The notes beneath the pieces are model-generated. The model ran no database searches, had not been told where the DNA came from, and worked only from the letters and a program-made list of their open reading frames with translations. From Sphingomonas sp. dw_22 (lineage in GTDB: Bacteria; Pseudomonadota; Alphaproteobacteria; Sphingomonadales; Sphingomonadaceae): a stretch of DNA of 64,000 nt. Positions 30,026-37,589 of this stretch are shown piece by piece. How positions within the stretch are numbered: position 1 is the first letter of the stretch; each line of letters starts with the position of its first letter. A program made the position numbers and the translations under genes. The DNA is taken from the NCBI RefSeq assembly GCF_018449795.1, contig NZ_JAAVVE010000010.1, positions 1 through 64,000 on the forward strand, written 5' to 3'.

Positions 30026-31286
30026 GAACGTCCTGCTATTGGGATCGGGGGGTCGCGAACATGCGCTGGCCTGGAAGCTCGCGCAATCGCCGCTGCTGGA
30101 CAAGCTCTATGCCGCGCCGGGCAATCCGGGAATAGCCAAGTACGCCGAGCTGGCCGATATCGCGGTTTCGGACCATCGCGCGGTGATCGATTTCTGCCTG
30201 CGCCACTCGATCAGCTTCGTGGTGATCGGACCGGAGGCGCCGCTGGTGGAGGGGCTGGGCGACAATCTGCGCACCATGGGGATCGGCGTGTTCGGCCCCA
30301 ACAAGGCCCCGGCGCAGCTCGAGGGATCGAAGGGCTTCACCAAGGATCTGTGCGCGCGCGAGCGGATTCCGACTGCGGGCTATGTGCGCGTCGAGTCGCG
30401 GGACGGCGCGCTGGCGGCGCTGGAGGATTTCGGGCTGCCGGTGGTCATCAAGGCCGACGGACTCGCCGCCGGCAAGGGCGTGACGGTGGCGTTCACGCAT
30501 GAGGAAGCCGAGGGCGCGGTCGCGGCGATCTTCGCCGATGCGGGCGGCAGCGCGGTGATCGAGGAATTCCTGGAGGGCGAGGAAGCCAGCCTGTTCGTCA
30601 TCACCGACGGCACGACCATCCTCCCCTTCGGATCCGCGCAGGATCACAAGCGCGTCGGCGACGGCGATACCGGCCCCAATACCGGCGGCATGGGCGCCTA
30701 CAGCCCGGCGCGGGTGCTCACCCCGGCGCTGGAGCACGAGGCGATCGAGACGATCGTGCGCCCGACGATCGAGGCGCTGACGCGGGCCGGCTCGCCCTAT
30801 TCGGGGGTGCTCTATGCCGGGCTGATGCTCACCCATGCCGGGCCCAAGCTGATCGAATACAACGCCCGCTTCGGCGATCCCGAATGCCAGGTGCTGATGA
30901 TGCGGCTCCAGGACGATCTGCTGGAGCTGATGCTGGCTACGGCGAAGGGCGAACTCGCCGGAAGACCCGCGCCACGCTTCAGCCCCGAAGTGGCGCTGAC
31001 CGTGGTGATGGCAGCCAGTGGCTATCCGGGCACGCCCGAGACGGGCGGCGCGATTGGCGGCATCGACGCGGCGGAGGCAGGCGGCGCGCGCGTGTTCCAG
31101 GCGGGCACGCGGCTGGACGGCGATGCGCTGGTCGCGAGCGGCGGGCGCGTGCTGAACGTCACCGCGATCGGGCCGACCGTGCGCGCGGCCCAGGCCGCCG
31201 CCTATCGCGCGGTCGATGCGATCGATTTCCCGACCGGCTTTGCCCGCCGCGACATCGGCTGGCGCGAGGTGGCGCGGGAGGGCTGA
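30024..31286 (+). CDS. purD: Phosphoribosylamine-glycine ligase (GAR synthetase)
   Basis: An ATP-grasp enzyme making GAR from phosphoribosylamine and glycine in purine synthesis. It has 420 residues, with [19 protein letters not shown] at the N-terminus, [14 protein letters not shown] as the ATP loop, and [27 protein letters not shown] and [12 protein letters not shown] as the active-site blocks. The start ATG 30024 has AAGGGA upstream and shares the palindrome CATG with the xseA start, so the promoters of both genes must lie in the partner's coding DNA. Confidence 0.97.
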   Translation: MNVLLLGSGGREHALAWKLAQSPLLDKLYAAPGNPGIAKYAELADIAVSDHRAVIDFCLRHSISFVVIGPEAPLVEGLGDNLRTMGIGVFGPNKAPAQLEGSKGFTKDLCARERIPTAGYVRVESRDGALAALEDFGLPVVIKADGLAAGKGVTVAFTHEEAEGAVAAIFADAGGSAVIEEFLEGEEASLFVITDGTTILPFGSAQDHKRVGDGDTGPNTGGMGAYSPARVLTPALEHEAIETIVRPTIEALTRAGSPYSGVLYAGLMLTHAGPKLIEYNARFGDPECQVLMMRLQDDLLELMLATAKGELAGRPAPRFSPEVALTVVMAASGYPGTPETGGAIGGIDAAEAGGARVFQAGTRLDGDALVASGGRVLNVTAIGPTVRAAQAAAYRAVDAIDFPTGFARRDIGWREVAREG

Positions 31287-31420
31287 TCGCTCGCGGCGAG
31301 TTCGTGCGGCGCCCGCCGGAGACCGCATCGAACGATTGACCGCTTCGCCGTTGGACGCATCCGCAACCGACGCTATGCAGGTGCCCGAACAGCATTGCAT
31401 GGCGTCGGGAGGGCGCGCGG

Positions 31421-32023
31421 ATGAACGATCAGGTGCAAAGCGCGACGCCCGCGGCGGCGATCCTTGCCTGGATGCCCGGATGGCTGGCCTTGCCGTTCGC
31501 GCTGATTGCGCTCGGGGTTCTGTTCGCGCTGTTCATCCTCCTGCGCGGGAACCTGCTCGCGGTGCGCCGCCGGCGCGCGCAGAAGGAATTGGAGGAGCGC
31601 GGCGAGGCGCATTTCGTCGGCGATCCGGAGCCGGCGCCCCTCGCGGAAGCGCCACTGCCGCCTGAATCCGAGATCGTGCCCGAGCCGCCGGTCGCCGACG
31701 AGCCGATCGCCGCCGCCGCGCCTTTGGATGCATCGCCGGCATCGCTTGCGGCGGACGTGCCGGGGGCGGTGTCCGCCGATACGGGCGGCGACGATCTCAC
31801 GCGGATGAAGGGCGTCGGCCCCAAGCTGGTCGAGCGGCTGAACGCGCTCGGCATCGCCCGCTTCGCCCAGATCGCGGCGCTGACGCCGGACGACGCCGAG
31901 GCGCTCGACGCGCAGCTCGGCAATTTCCAGGGCCGCATGGGGCGCGACCGCTGGATCGAGCAGGCCCGCTTCCTCGCGGCGGACGACGTGGCGGGGTATG
32001 AGGCGGTGTTCGGGAAGCTTTGA
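31421..32023 (+). CDS. Membrane-anchored helix-hairpin-helix protein
   Basis: A 200-residue protein. One membrane helix is at about 16-42 (MPGWLALPFALIALGVLFALFILL), followed by a basic stretch RRRRAQK, an acidic Pro/Ala-rich linker (65-125) and a C-terminal helix-hairpin-helix domain from about 124 (DLTRMKGVGPKLVERLNALGI, then FAQIAALTPDDAEAL). The HHH domain resembles the NuoE C-terminal/DUF4332-like module. It may bind nucleic acid or act as a protein interaction domain; function is unknown. It ends nine bases before the family C repeat that hosts the IS1595 element. Confidence 0.8.
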   Translation: MNDQVQSATPAAAILAWMPGWLALPFALIALGVLFALFILLRGNLLAVRRRRAQKELEERGEAHFVGDPEPAPLAEAPLPPESEIVPEPPVADEPIAAAAPLDASPASLAADVPGAVSADTGGDDLTRMKGVGPKLVERLNALGIARFAQIAALTPDDAEALDAQLGNFQGRMGRDRWIEQARFLAADDVAGYEAVFGKL

Positions 32024-32041
32024 TATTTAAGCCCCTCCCCT

Positions 32042-32049
32042 TCAGGGGA
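32042..32049. repeat. 8-bp target-site duplication, left
   Basis: TCAGGGGA immediately outside the left terminal repeat, identical to 35183-35190. Confidence 0.9.
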
Positions 32050-32074
32050 GGGACTTATATACATGCTTGACCCA
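32050..32074 (+). repeat. Left terminal inverted repeat of the IS1595 element
   Basis: 25 bases, GGGACTTATATAC to TTGACCCA, perfectly inverted at 35158-35182. The stop codon of the first passenger gene lies only five bases inside. Confidence 0.93.
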
Positions 32075-32078
32075 CAAT

Positions 32079-32408
32079 TCACGTTTTCACGAACTGCACG
32101 ATAATGGACACGATAGCTAATATCGTGGTTATCGCCATGGAGATCGTAGCGATTACGTTGGCGGTATGGGCGCGACGGGTAGCATCCCAAGCCGCTTTTG
32201 ATGCATCCCAAGCCGCTTCCGCCGCAGAACGCGCTGCTTCCAAATGCTCAGCGTTGGTGGATTCCGTTGTTAGCCTTGATACCAATTCGCGCTGAGCCAG
32301 CCATGCAATGGCGAATGACATGATAGCCGAGTTGTACTGGTTCTTTTGAATCTTAAGACGAACGATTTCTTCGCCCTCTTTCTCGAAAACATCATCCCAA
32401 TCTGCCAT
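32079..32408 (-). CDS. Passenger gene: small coiled-coil membrane protein
   Basis: A 109-residue protein of unknown family. It has a charged N-terminus (MADWDDVFEKEGEEIVRLK), then an Ala-rich amphipathic stretch with AAWDASKAAWDATRRAH, likely coiled coil at about 55-85, then one C-terminal membrane helix (NVIATISMAITTILAIVSIIV, about 85-105). The topology suggests a tail-anchored or dimerising membrane protein. It sits at the left end of the IS1595 element, 36 bases downstream of the secreted passenger on the same strand. Its codons are AT-richer than the chromosome genes. No function can be assigned. Confidence 0.75.
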   Translation of the reverse strand: MADWDDVFEKEGEEIVRLKIQKNQYNSAIMSFAIAWLAQRELVSRLTTESTNAEHLEAARSAAEAAWDASKAAWDATRRAHTANVIATISMAITTILAIVSIIVQFVKT

Positions 32409-32444
32409 TTCGTCCTCCCCACCGAAATACCAAAGTTATCTTAA

Positions 32445-33059
32445 TTATTTTATAGAAGATCGAAACTCGTCCACCGCCCTAAGGATGGCTATGATCTCCG
32501 CTGGCGAGAATCCATCAATCCAATCCCGTCCGCGAGATGAACGGAATTTGATTCTCCATATGCCCTGCACTCCAGACTTTACGGCAAAAGACCTTAGAAC
32601 CGCCTCATCGACCACAAAGTTGAATGCCTCCCGCATCTTGCACCCACCCATCACCTGAGATCCGGCGCATGACACTACATCTCTTGCAATCACGTCTAGA
32701 GTTGCATCCTTTGGTCCGCCCGATGTTTCATAGGAAGCCCTGTCGAACAGCATCCAGTCGCCGTAATAATTGGCTATTCCTGTTACGCTAAAGACAGTTT
32801 CGCCTGTTTTCCGATCAATCGCGGCCTTGAGATATACATCTGTCGGAATGAGGCCGAGTAGTCCCTGCTTTTGCTGAAAGCCATTCTCTGTTGAGAATCC
32901 TACCCATGTATCTAGACTGCCGCCACCGTCGCGGCGGAGTTTCCCGTAAAAATCATCTGGCGTCATGGCGAGCAACTTCTTGAGTTGCTTGCTCTGAGCT
33001 TGCGCCAGCTCTGGTGTGAAGGCGACTAAGGCGGCAAGTGCCAGCATCAAGGTCCGCAT
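32445..33059 (-). CDS. Passenger gene: secreted hypothetical protein
   Basis: A 204-residue predicted periplasmic protein of unknown family. It starts at ATG 33059 with GGGGA six bases upstream and has a signal peptide MRTLMLALAALVAFTPELAQA. Longer in-frame starts would put the signal peptide inside. Mature features include MTPDDFYGKLRR, a central NYYGDWMLFDRASYE, two cysteines in SCAGSQVMGGCK that may form a disulfide, and a C-terminal helix SPAEIIAILRAVDEFRSS. It probably forms a transcription unit with the small membrane protein downstream. Presence in an IS is unexpected for an exported protein. Confidence 0.78.
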   Translation of the reverse strand: MRTLMLALAALVAFTPELAQAQSKQLKKLLAMTPDDFYGKLRRDGGGSLDTWVGFSTENGFQQKQGLLGLIPTDVYLKAAIDRKTGETVFSVTGIANYYGDWMLFDRASYETSGGPKDATLDVIARDVVSCAGSQVMGGCKMREAFNFVVDEAVLRSFAVKSGVQGIWRIKFRSSRGRDWIDGFSPAEIIAILRAVDEFRSSIK

Positions 33060-33371
33060 ATCATCCCCCTGCGTGCCCGGCCTAAGCCGGGCGGTTGGAT
33101 GCGCAGACACAGGGAACTACGCCCCGCGTATTCCCAGCCGCCAGGAGCTACCCGACGACCTTACGAGGGTCTTTTATTTCGCGGGCCACCCGGCCCGAGA
33201 GCCGGAAGTCCCTGTGTCAGCGCATTTGCGCAGCCCGCGCGGCATCCACTCCGCTTGGGCTGATTCGGTTATTGCCCAATTCGAGATTGGCCGCAAGTTT
33301 TTCTGATTTATTGCAAACATTGCCTAATACGGGGTTGCGAGATTGCATTTCCGCCAATATAGGCCATCGCC
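33060..33371. other. Divergent intergenic region in the IS with a possible structured RNA (33099-33225)
   Basis: 312 bases between the leftward and rightward passenger genes. A 17-bp inverted repeat with one mismatch, ATGCGCAGACACAGGGA (33099-33115) and TCCCTGTGTCAGCGCAT (33209-33225), encloses GACCTTACGAGGGTC, followed by TTTTATTT, and the hairpin CGGGCC-ACC-CGGCCCG region. Another hairpin, GCCCGGC/GCCGGGC (33075-33092), sits in the leader of the secreted-protein gene. This looks like a branched fold, possibly an RNA or a replication/regulatory DNA structure. Plus-strand frames here lack protein-like composition. Promoters for both passengers should also lie here. Confidence 0.45.
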
Positions 33372-33785
33372 ATGATTGATGACCTAGATAAGGCCGTTGC
33401 TCGACAAGCGGAAATTGATGCCACTCTTCCTGCGCTTCAGAAGGAGCGGGACGATTTGGAAATTACTATCCGCATGATCCGCAAGCTTCGTGGCGTAGAG
33501 GTGCCCGAGGCCCTCGCTGTGTCCGCGCCGAAGCGGGGGCGTAAACGGAGTGTGGACGGCATTCCGGGGCAGCATGCGAAGGTGCTTCGACTTCTGCGCG
33601 ACAATGGCGGGAGCATGGAGCGCAATGCTCTCAAGGAGGCAGTGAACTTGGAGCGCGACGAGCCGCTGTCGGATGGCTCCTATGCCTCACTGATAAGCAA
33701 GATGGCATCCGCTGAGCGGGTTCGCAGAGTCGGCAAAACCATATACCTGACGCAAGAAAATCAGGGAGGTGCCGATGTGAGTTAA
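33372..33785 (+). CDS. Passenger gene: coiled-coil protein with winged-helix-like C-terminus
   Basis: A 137-residue cytoplasmic protein of unknown family. Residues 1-40 form a likely coiled coil (DDLDKAVARQAEIDATLPALQKERDD). A basic linker KRGRKRS follows at about 55-60, and the C-terminal 65 residues (GQHAKVLRLLRDNGG, then SYASLISKMASAERVRRVGKTIYL) look like a winged helix: helix, helix, helix, then a strand pair. It could be a DNA-binding regulator of the element. It is the only gene in the element on the plus strand and is divergent from the secreted passenger. Confidence 0.75.
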   Translation: MIDDLDKAVARQAEIDATLPALQKERDDLEITIRMIRKLRGVEVPEALAVSAPKRGRKRSVDGIPGQHAKVLRLLRDNGGSMERNALKEAVNLERDEPLSDGSYASLISKMASAERVRRVGKTIYLTQENQGGADVS

Positions 33786-33837
33786 GCCATAAGCAGAAAG
33801 GGCCAACCCGAAGGCTGGCCCGATCCGCAACCTACTC

Positions 33838-34056
33838 TCATAGGCGACATGCGCCTTCGGAATAGACAGCCTCAACACCTTCTATTTCGCATGTTTGCCC
33901 TCTGAGAGCAACCATGAAGTGGGATTCCCATGCGTTTTGTGCGGGGATATTTCCGGATTCGTCATCGAAAGATCGAACGGGTGAGGCCGCATTGGCGTAA
34001 TCGCTCGAAAAATCTCTGGCGAAGGGTTCGTCGTCTCTAATCCGGCGACTCATCAT
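33838..34056 (-). CDS. Passenger gene: small hypothetical protein
   Basis: About 72 residues: MMSRRIRDDEPFARDF, a hydrophilic middle, and SHFMVALRGQTCEIEGVEAVYSEGACRL at the end. The start region overlaps the 3' end of the upstream small ORF by about 20 bases and has no strong ribosome-binding site, so expression may depend on coupling. An in-frame TTG lies at 34059. Family unknown; moderate support only. Confidence 0.5.
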   Translation of the reverse strand: MMSRRIRDDEPFARDFSSDYANAASPVRSFDDESGNIPAQNAWESHFMVALRGQTCEIEGVEAVYSEGACRL

Positions 34057-34210
34057 CAACGGGTGGGGGCTGCTTCGGCGGTCCCCGCTTTTGCTTTCCG
34101 CGTTCTATATTCTCCGAAACCTCTTTTGGATCAGTCCCGAGGAATCTGGCGAACGCTTCATCAAAAGGCATATCCAGCCCGAGCGGCTTTTCCCTTGGGC
34201 CTTCTTTCAT
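34037..34210 (-). CDS. Small ORF translationally coupled to the transposase
   Basis: A 57-residue frame, MKEGPREKPLGLDMPFDEAF and on to QKRGPPKQPPPVDDESPD. Its ATG (34210-34208) overlaps the transposase TGA stop as ATGA. The segment LDMPFDEAFARFLGTDPKEV is helix-like and the tail is basic, then Pro-rich and acidic. This is the pattern of a short accessory protein co-translated with the transposase. I recognise no characterised family. It is too short for most automatic gene callers, yet its frame and coupling are clear. Confidence 0.75.
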   Translation of the reverse strand: MKEGPREKPLGLDMPFDEAFARFLGTDPKEVSENIERGKQKRGPPKQPPPVDDESPD

Positions 34211-35130
34211 GCGATCAGTTCCTTGTAGCGCAAACGACCATTGGTTTCGGCCAATAGAGCATTAACGCGCGCTCCCTCGCCCATTTCCCGAAGATTGAAG
34301 CGCCACGTGCTTTCGGCAACATAGGCGTTCAAGTGCTTCGGCGACACGAAGTGATGAATGCCTACGATTTGGCGCTTGAGAAGCGACCAAAATCCCTCAA
34401 TTCCGTTCGTATGCGTGTCGCCGGACACATACTCACCAGCGCTATGGCGAACCACTCCATGCGTGAAGGTGCGACCAAGATGCCGATATCCTGAGTGCTC
34501 ATCCGTCGAGATCGTCGCGGAAGGATCAACGACGGCATGAACGAAGATATCCAGGGTCCGCGTGTCGGTCCGGTCGATCACCGTTGCGACGGCCTTGCCG
34601 CCACGTTGCAATGCGCCGATTACAGCAACCTTGCCAGAAGTGCCGGGGCCATTCTTGGGATCGCCCTTATGACGGTTGCTGGCCTTTCCTCCTACATAGG
34701 TTTCATCAACCTCAACCTCGCCATCCAGCGGGCGGTTGAAGGATTGCGTGCGGACCGCGTGACGCAACCTGTGCAGCATGAACCATGCGGTTTTCTGCGT
34801 GACCCCCAAATCCTTGGCAAGCTGCGTACTGGCAATCCCCTTCTTATGCGAAGTGATAAGCCAGATGGCCATCATCCACTTGCGAAGTTCGATCTTCGAG
34901 TCTTCGAAAATTGTTCCTACCTTGATGCTGAAACGCTTCCGACAATCCCCGCATTTATGGGTGCGCCTATCCGAGAAATGATAGACCCGCGTCGAGCCGC
35001 ATAGCGGGCAAAACGCACCGTCTTTCCACCGGATCGCGGTGAAATGGTCAATTGCCGATTGCTCATCCGGAAACGCCGCCATCATCTGGAACAGCGTGTC
35101 GAATTGCTTCAAGGGTGATTCGTTTTCCAT
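34207..35130 (-). CDS. IS1595 family transposase (ISXO2-like DDE)
   Basis: A 307-residue transposase. The N-terminal zinc ribbon is Cys41-x-x-Cys44 and Cys60-x-x-Cys63 (CPLCG, CGDC). A helix-turn-helix-like segment QLAKDLGVTQKTAWFMLHRLR comes next. The DDE catalytic domain has Asp142 (VDETYVGGK), Asp210 (STDEHSGY) and Glu245 (TNGIEGFWSLLKRQ). All expected motifs are present and the frame is complete, so it is probably active. It lies at the right end of the element, 27 bases from the inverted repeat, which may contain its promoter. It is followed by a coupled 57-residue ORF. Confidence 0.96.
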   Translation of the reverse strand: MENESPLKQFDTLFQMMAAFPDEQSAIDHFTAIRWKDGAFCPLCGSTRVYHFSDRRTHKCGDCRKRFSIKVGTIFEDSKIELRKWMMAIWLITSHKKGIASTQLAKDLGVTQKTAWFMLHRLRHAVRTQSFNRPLDGEVEVDETYVGGKASNRHKGDPKNGPGTSGKVAVIGALQRGGKAVATVIDRTDTRTLDIFVHAVVDPSATISTDEHSGYRHLGRTFTHGVVRHSAGEYVSGDTHTNGIEGFWSLLKRQIVGIHHFVSPKHLNAYVAESTWRFNLREMGEGARVNALLAETNGRLRYKELIA

Positions 35131-35157
35131 GCCATATCCATATCCTCAATCGGATAT

Positions 35158-35182
35158 TGGGTCAAGCATGTATATAAGTCCC
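35158..35182 (-). repeat. Right terminal inverted repeat of the IS1595 element
   Basis: 25 bases TGGGTCAAGCATG to ATATAAGTCCC, the exact inverse of 32050-32074, followed by the duplicated target TCAGGGGA. Confidence 0.93.
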
Positions 35183-35281
35183 TCAGGGGAGGGGTTGGGG
35201 TGGGGCAGTTATGCCGGGGCGACGGTCTCTGCGAGGCGTCCCCCACCCCCCAAACCCCTCCCCTGAAGGGGAGGGGCTTAA
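35183..35281. repeat. Family C inverted REP pair (right half of the IS-split copy plus intact partner)
   Basis: TCAGGGGAGGGGTTGGGG (the right half of the palindrome split by the IS) faces CCCCCACCCCCCAAACCCCTCC, an intact inverted copy with hairpin CCCCTCCCC-TGAA-GGGGAGGGG at 35255-35276, across a spacer of about 40 bases. The unit lies just after the stop of the convergent CNNM/CorC gene. Confidence 0.85.
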
Positions 35282-35288
35282 AGGCGCG

Positions 35289-36587
35289 TCAGCGCTCTTC
35301 CCGCACCAGCAGCTTGTCGATCTTGCGGCCGTCCAGATCGACGATCTCGAAGCGCCAGCCCTGTTCGGTGAAGGCCTCGCCTTCGTTCGGCAAATGCTTG
35401 AGCACCGCCAGCGCCAGGCCGGCGACGGTGGCATAGTCGCGGTCCTCGGGCAGGTCGATGCCGAGCCGCTCGGCCAGCGCATCGGCGGGCATCTGGCCCG
35501 AGACGAGCAGCGAGCCGTCCTCGCGCACCACGACATTGGGGTTCTCGCCCGGCTCGGCGTCCGAAGCGAATTCACCGGCGATCGCGGCGAGCAAATTGGC
35601 GGGCGTGACGATGCCTTCGAAATGGCCATATTCGTCATGGACCAGGCCCATCGGCACCTCGGCACGGCGCAGCGCGCCCAGCGCGTCCATCGCATCGACC
35701 TGATCGGGCAGGATCGGCGCAGGGCGCATCAGTTTTCGCAGGTCGAGCGCCTCGCCGCGGAACAGCGCGGCGGCGATGTCGCGCGCCTGGACGACGCCGA
35801 TCACCGAATCGACCGATCCCTCCGCCACCGGCAGGCGCGTGTGCGGCGTCGCCAGCAGCGCCTCGCGGATGCCCGCGCCGTCGAGCGCCACGTCGATCCA
35901 GTCGACATCGGTGCGCGGCGTCATCACCTCGCGCACCGGGCGATCGGCAAGGCGCACCACGCCCGAGATGATCGAGCGCTCGTGCTCCTCGATCACGCCC
36001 GACTTGGAGGCTTCGGCGACGATCAGGTGCAGTTCCTCCGCCGTCACCCGATTTTCCGATTCGCGATTGAGGCCGACGATCTGGAAGACGAGCGCGCTGC
36101 TCCTGTCGAGCAGCCACACGATCGGCGCGGTGATCCGGCTGAGCCACAGCATCGGCACCGCCATCGCCGCCGCGATCGGCTCGGGCGAGCGCAGCGCGAA
36201 CTGCTTGGGCACCAGCTCGCCGACGATCAGGGAGGCATAGGTAGTGAGCGCGATCACCAGCGCGATACCGACGGTATGCGCAGTCTCGGCGTCGAGGCCG
36301 AGCCACTGGATCCGCTGCCCGACCGGCTCGCCCAGGCTGGCGCCCGAATAGGCGCCGGCGACGATGCCGATCAGGGTGATGCCGATCTGGACGGTCGAGA
36401 GGAACTTGCCGGGATCGGCCGCGAGCAGGATCGCGGTCGCTGCGCCCTTGTTGCCGTTGCGCGCGAGCGCCTCCAGCCGGGCGGTGCGCGCGGAGACGAT
36501 CGCCAGCTCCGACATCGAGAAGACGCCGTTCACGGCAACCAGCACGAGGATGATCGCGACGTCGATCCAGGGAAAGGGGGCGTTCAT
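35289..36587 (-). CDS. Hemolysin/CNNM-CorC family membrane protein
   Basis: A 432-residue protein with the CNNM (DUF21) membrane domain at 1-190 (WIDVAIILVLVAVNGVFSMSELAIVS, then VGELVPKQFAL). A CBS pair follows (about 205-325, EVMTPRTDVDWIDV and PVAEGSVDSVIGVV) and a CorC_HlyC domain closes it (GMLA-like EDGSLLVSGQMPADAL). Family members are linked to Mg2+/Co2+ efflux; the name hemolysin is historical. The start is ATG 36587. The longer open frame reads antisense into tadA and is not real. Confidence 0.93.
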   Translation of the reverse strand: MNAPFPWIDVAIILVLVAVNGVFSMSELAIVSARTARLEALARNGNKGAATAILLAADPGKFLSTVQIGITLIGIVAGAYSGASLGEPVGQRIQWLGLDAETAHTVGIALVIALTTYASLIVGELVPKQFALRSPEPIAAAMAVPMLWLSRITAPIVWLLDRSSALVFQIVGLNRESENRVTAEELHLIVAEASKSGVIEEHERSIISGVVRLADRPVREVMTPRTDVDWIDVALDGAGIREALLATPHTRLPVAEGSVDSVIGVVQARDIAAALFRGEALDLRKLMRPAPILPDQVDAMDALGALRRAEVPMGLVHDEYGHFEGIVTPANLLAAIAGEFASDAEPGENPNVVVREDGSLLVSGQMPADALAERLGIDLPEDRDYATVAGLALAVLKHLPNEGEAFTEQGWRFEIVDLDGRKIDKLLVREER

Positions 36588-36651
36588 GTGAGGCGGACTC
36601 CATATCCGCACTAGGCCGCCTTCTACAACCTGCTGGTGCAGGCTTTCGCTT

Positions 36652-37113
36652 CTAGCGGCGATCCCGGAAGAAATTCCTGAGCATTTCCGCGGCCTCGGCC
36701 TCGCCGATGCCCGAATATATTTCGGGGCGGTGGTGGCAGGTCGGCTGGGCGAAGAAGCGCGGGCCGTGCTCCACGGCGCCGCCCTTGGGATCGCTCGCCG
36801 CGTAATAGAGCCGGGCGATCCGGGCATGCGCGATCGCGCCGGCGCACATCGCGCACGGCTCCAGCGTCACCCAGAGGTCGCAATCCTCCAGCCGGTCGCG
36901 GCCGAGCCTCGACGCCGCGGCGCGAATCGCCAGCATCTCGGCATGGGCGGTGGGATCGTGGAGCGTGCGCGGAGCATTGCCGGCCATGGCGATGACTTCG
37001 CCGTTGCACACCACCACCGCGCCGATCGGCACTTCGCCCTGCCCGGCGGCGGCCCGTGCCGCTTCGAAGGCGGCGCGCATCGGTTCGGGGAGGGGAAACA
37101 TCGGCAGGGGCAT
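36652..37113 (-). CDS. tadA: tRNA-adenosine(34) deaminase
   Basis: Deaminates A34 to inosine in tRNA-Arg(ACG) so that it can read CGN codons. The 153-residue protein has the zinc deaminase site His57-Ala-Glu59 (TAHAEM) and Cys87-x-x-Cys90 (EPCAMCAG). The tail HGPRFFAQPTCHHRPEIYSGI is typical of TadA rather than a plain cytidine deaminase. It is followed on the same strand by the CNNM gene after about 64 bases. Confidence 0.93.
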   Translation of the reverse strand: MPLPMFPLPEPMRAAFEAARAAAGQGEVPIGAVVVCNGEVIAMAGNAPRTLHDPTAHAEMLAIRAAASRLGRDRLEDCDLWVTLEPCAMCAGAIAHARIARLYYAASDPKGGAVEHGPRFFAQPTCHHRPEIYSGIGEAEAAEMLRNFFRDRR

Positions 37114-37155
37114 AGCGCCCCCGCCCGGCTCAGGCGAGTGCGGCGACGATCCGGT

Positions 37156-37437
37156 TCATTGCGCCGGAGTCGGCGTGGCGGCCGGCTTCACGTTGATCGT
37201 GGGCGTGGTGACGGTCGTGTTCCGCATCTCGACAGTGGGAACCCGGACGGTGCTGCTGGTGGTGCCGAGATCGATCGTGCCGGTTTCCGCCTTCACCTTG
37301 GGCAGCTCGCCGCCCTTGGTGTTCACGGTGACGGTGGGGAAGCTGCCGCTCTGCATCTGGAGATTGAGCATCCCCAGCGACATGAGTATGACGACGACGA
37401 TCGCGACAAGACCGATCAGCACCAAGATTGTACGCAT
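37156..37437 (-). CDS. Small membrane-anchored hypothetical protein
   Basis: A 93-residue protein. The N-terminal membrane helix [24 protein letters not shown] is followed by a Thr/Val-rich extracytoplasmic part with a repeated pattern ([19 protein letters not shown], then [16 protein letters not shown]), probably beta strands and a flexible Pro/Thr tail. No family recognised, although similar short proteins are frequent in sphingomonads. It lies upstream of tadA on the same strand and divergent from rpmB. Confidence 0.78.
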   Translation of the reverse strand: MRTILVLIGLVAIVVVILMSLGMLNLQMQSGSFPTVTVNTKGGELPKVKAETGTIDLGTTSSTVRVPTVEMRNTTVTTPTINVKPAATPTPAQ

Positions 37438-37589
37438 TCGCTTCGTCCCTCCGATTGAATCGTTCGCGTAATCAACGTTGCATAGGGCCGCCCGGTTGCG
37501 TCGAAATCGGTGAATCGGTTGACGTGGCCCTGCAATGGGGTTATCGGCGCGGCCTTTCCGGCTTAGGCCAAAACTCAGGATTTGAAGCG

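Larger units (their letters stand above)
32050..35182. mobile_element. IS1595-family element with passenger genes
   Basis: A 3133-bp element with perfect 25-bp terminal inverted repeats beginning GGGACTTATATACATG (32050-32074 and 35158-35182) and an 8-bp target duplication TCAGGGGA (32042-32049 and 35183-35190). Duplications of 8 bp and ends starting with GG are known features of the IS1595 family. It carries an intact transposase, a small ORF coupled to it and four unrecognised passenger genes. Its coding base composition is clearly more AT-rich than the flanks. Some IS1595 members are known to carry passengers. The insertion lies in a family C palindrome; removing it restores CCCCTCCCCTTCAGGGGAGG. 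Confidence 0.93.

Noticed and set aside
33016..33379. Plus-strand frames in the intergenic part of the IS1595 element
   Set aside because: They overlap the 5' part of the secreted passenger gene and an inverted repeat; composition is not protein-like.
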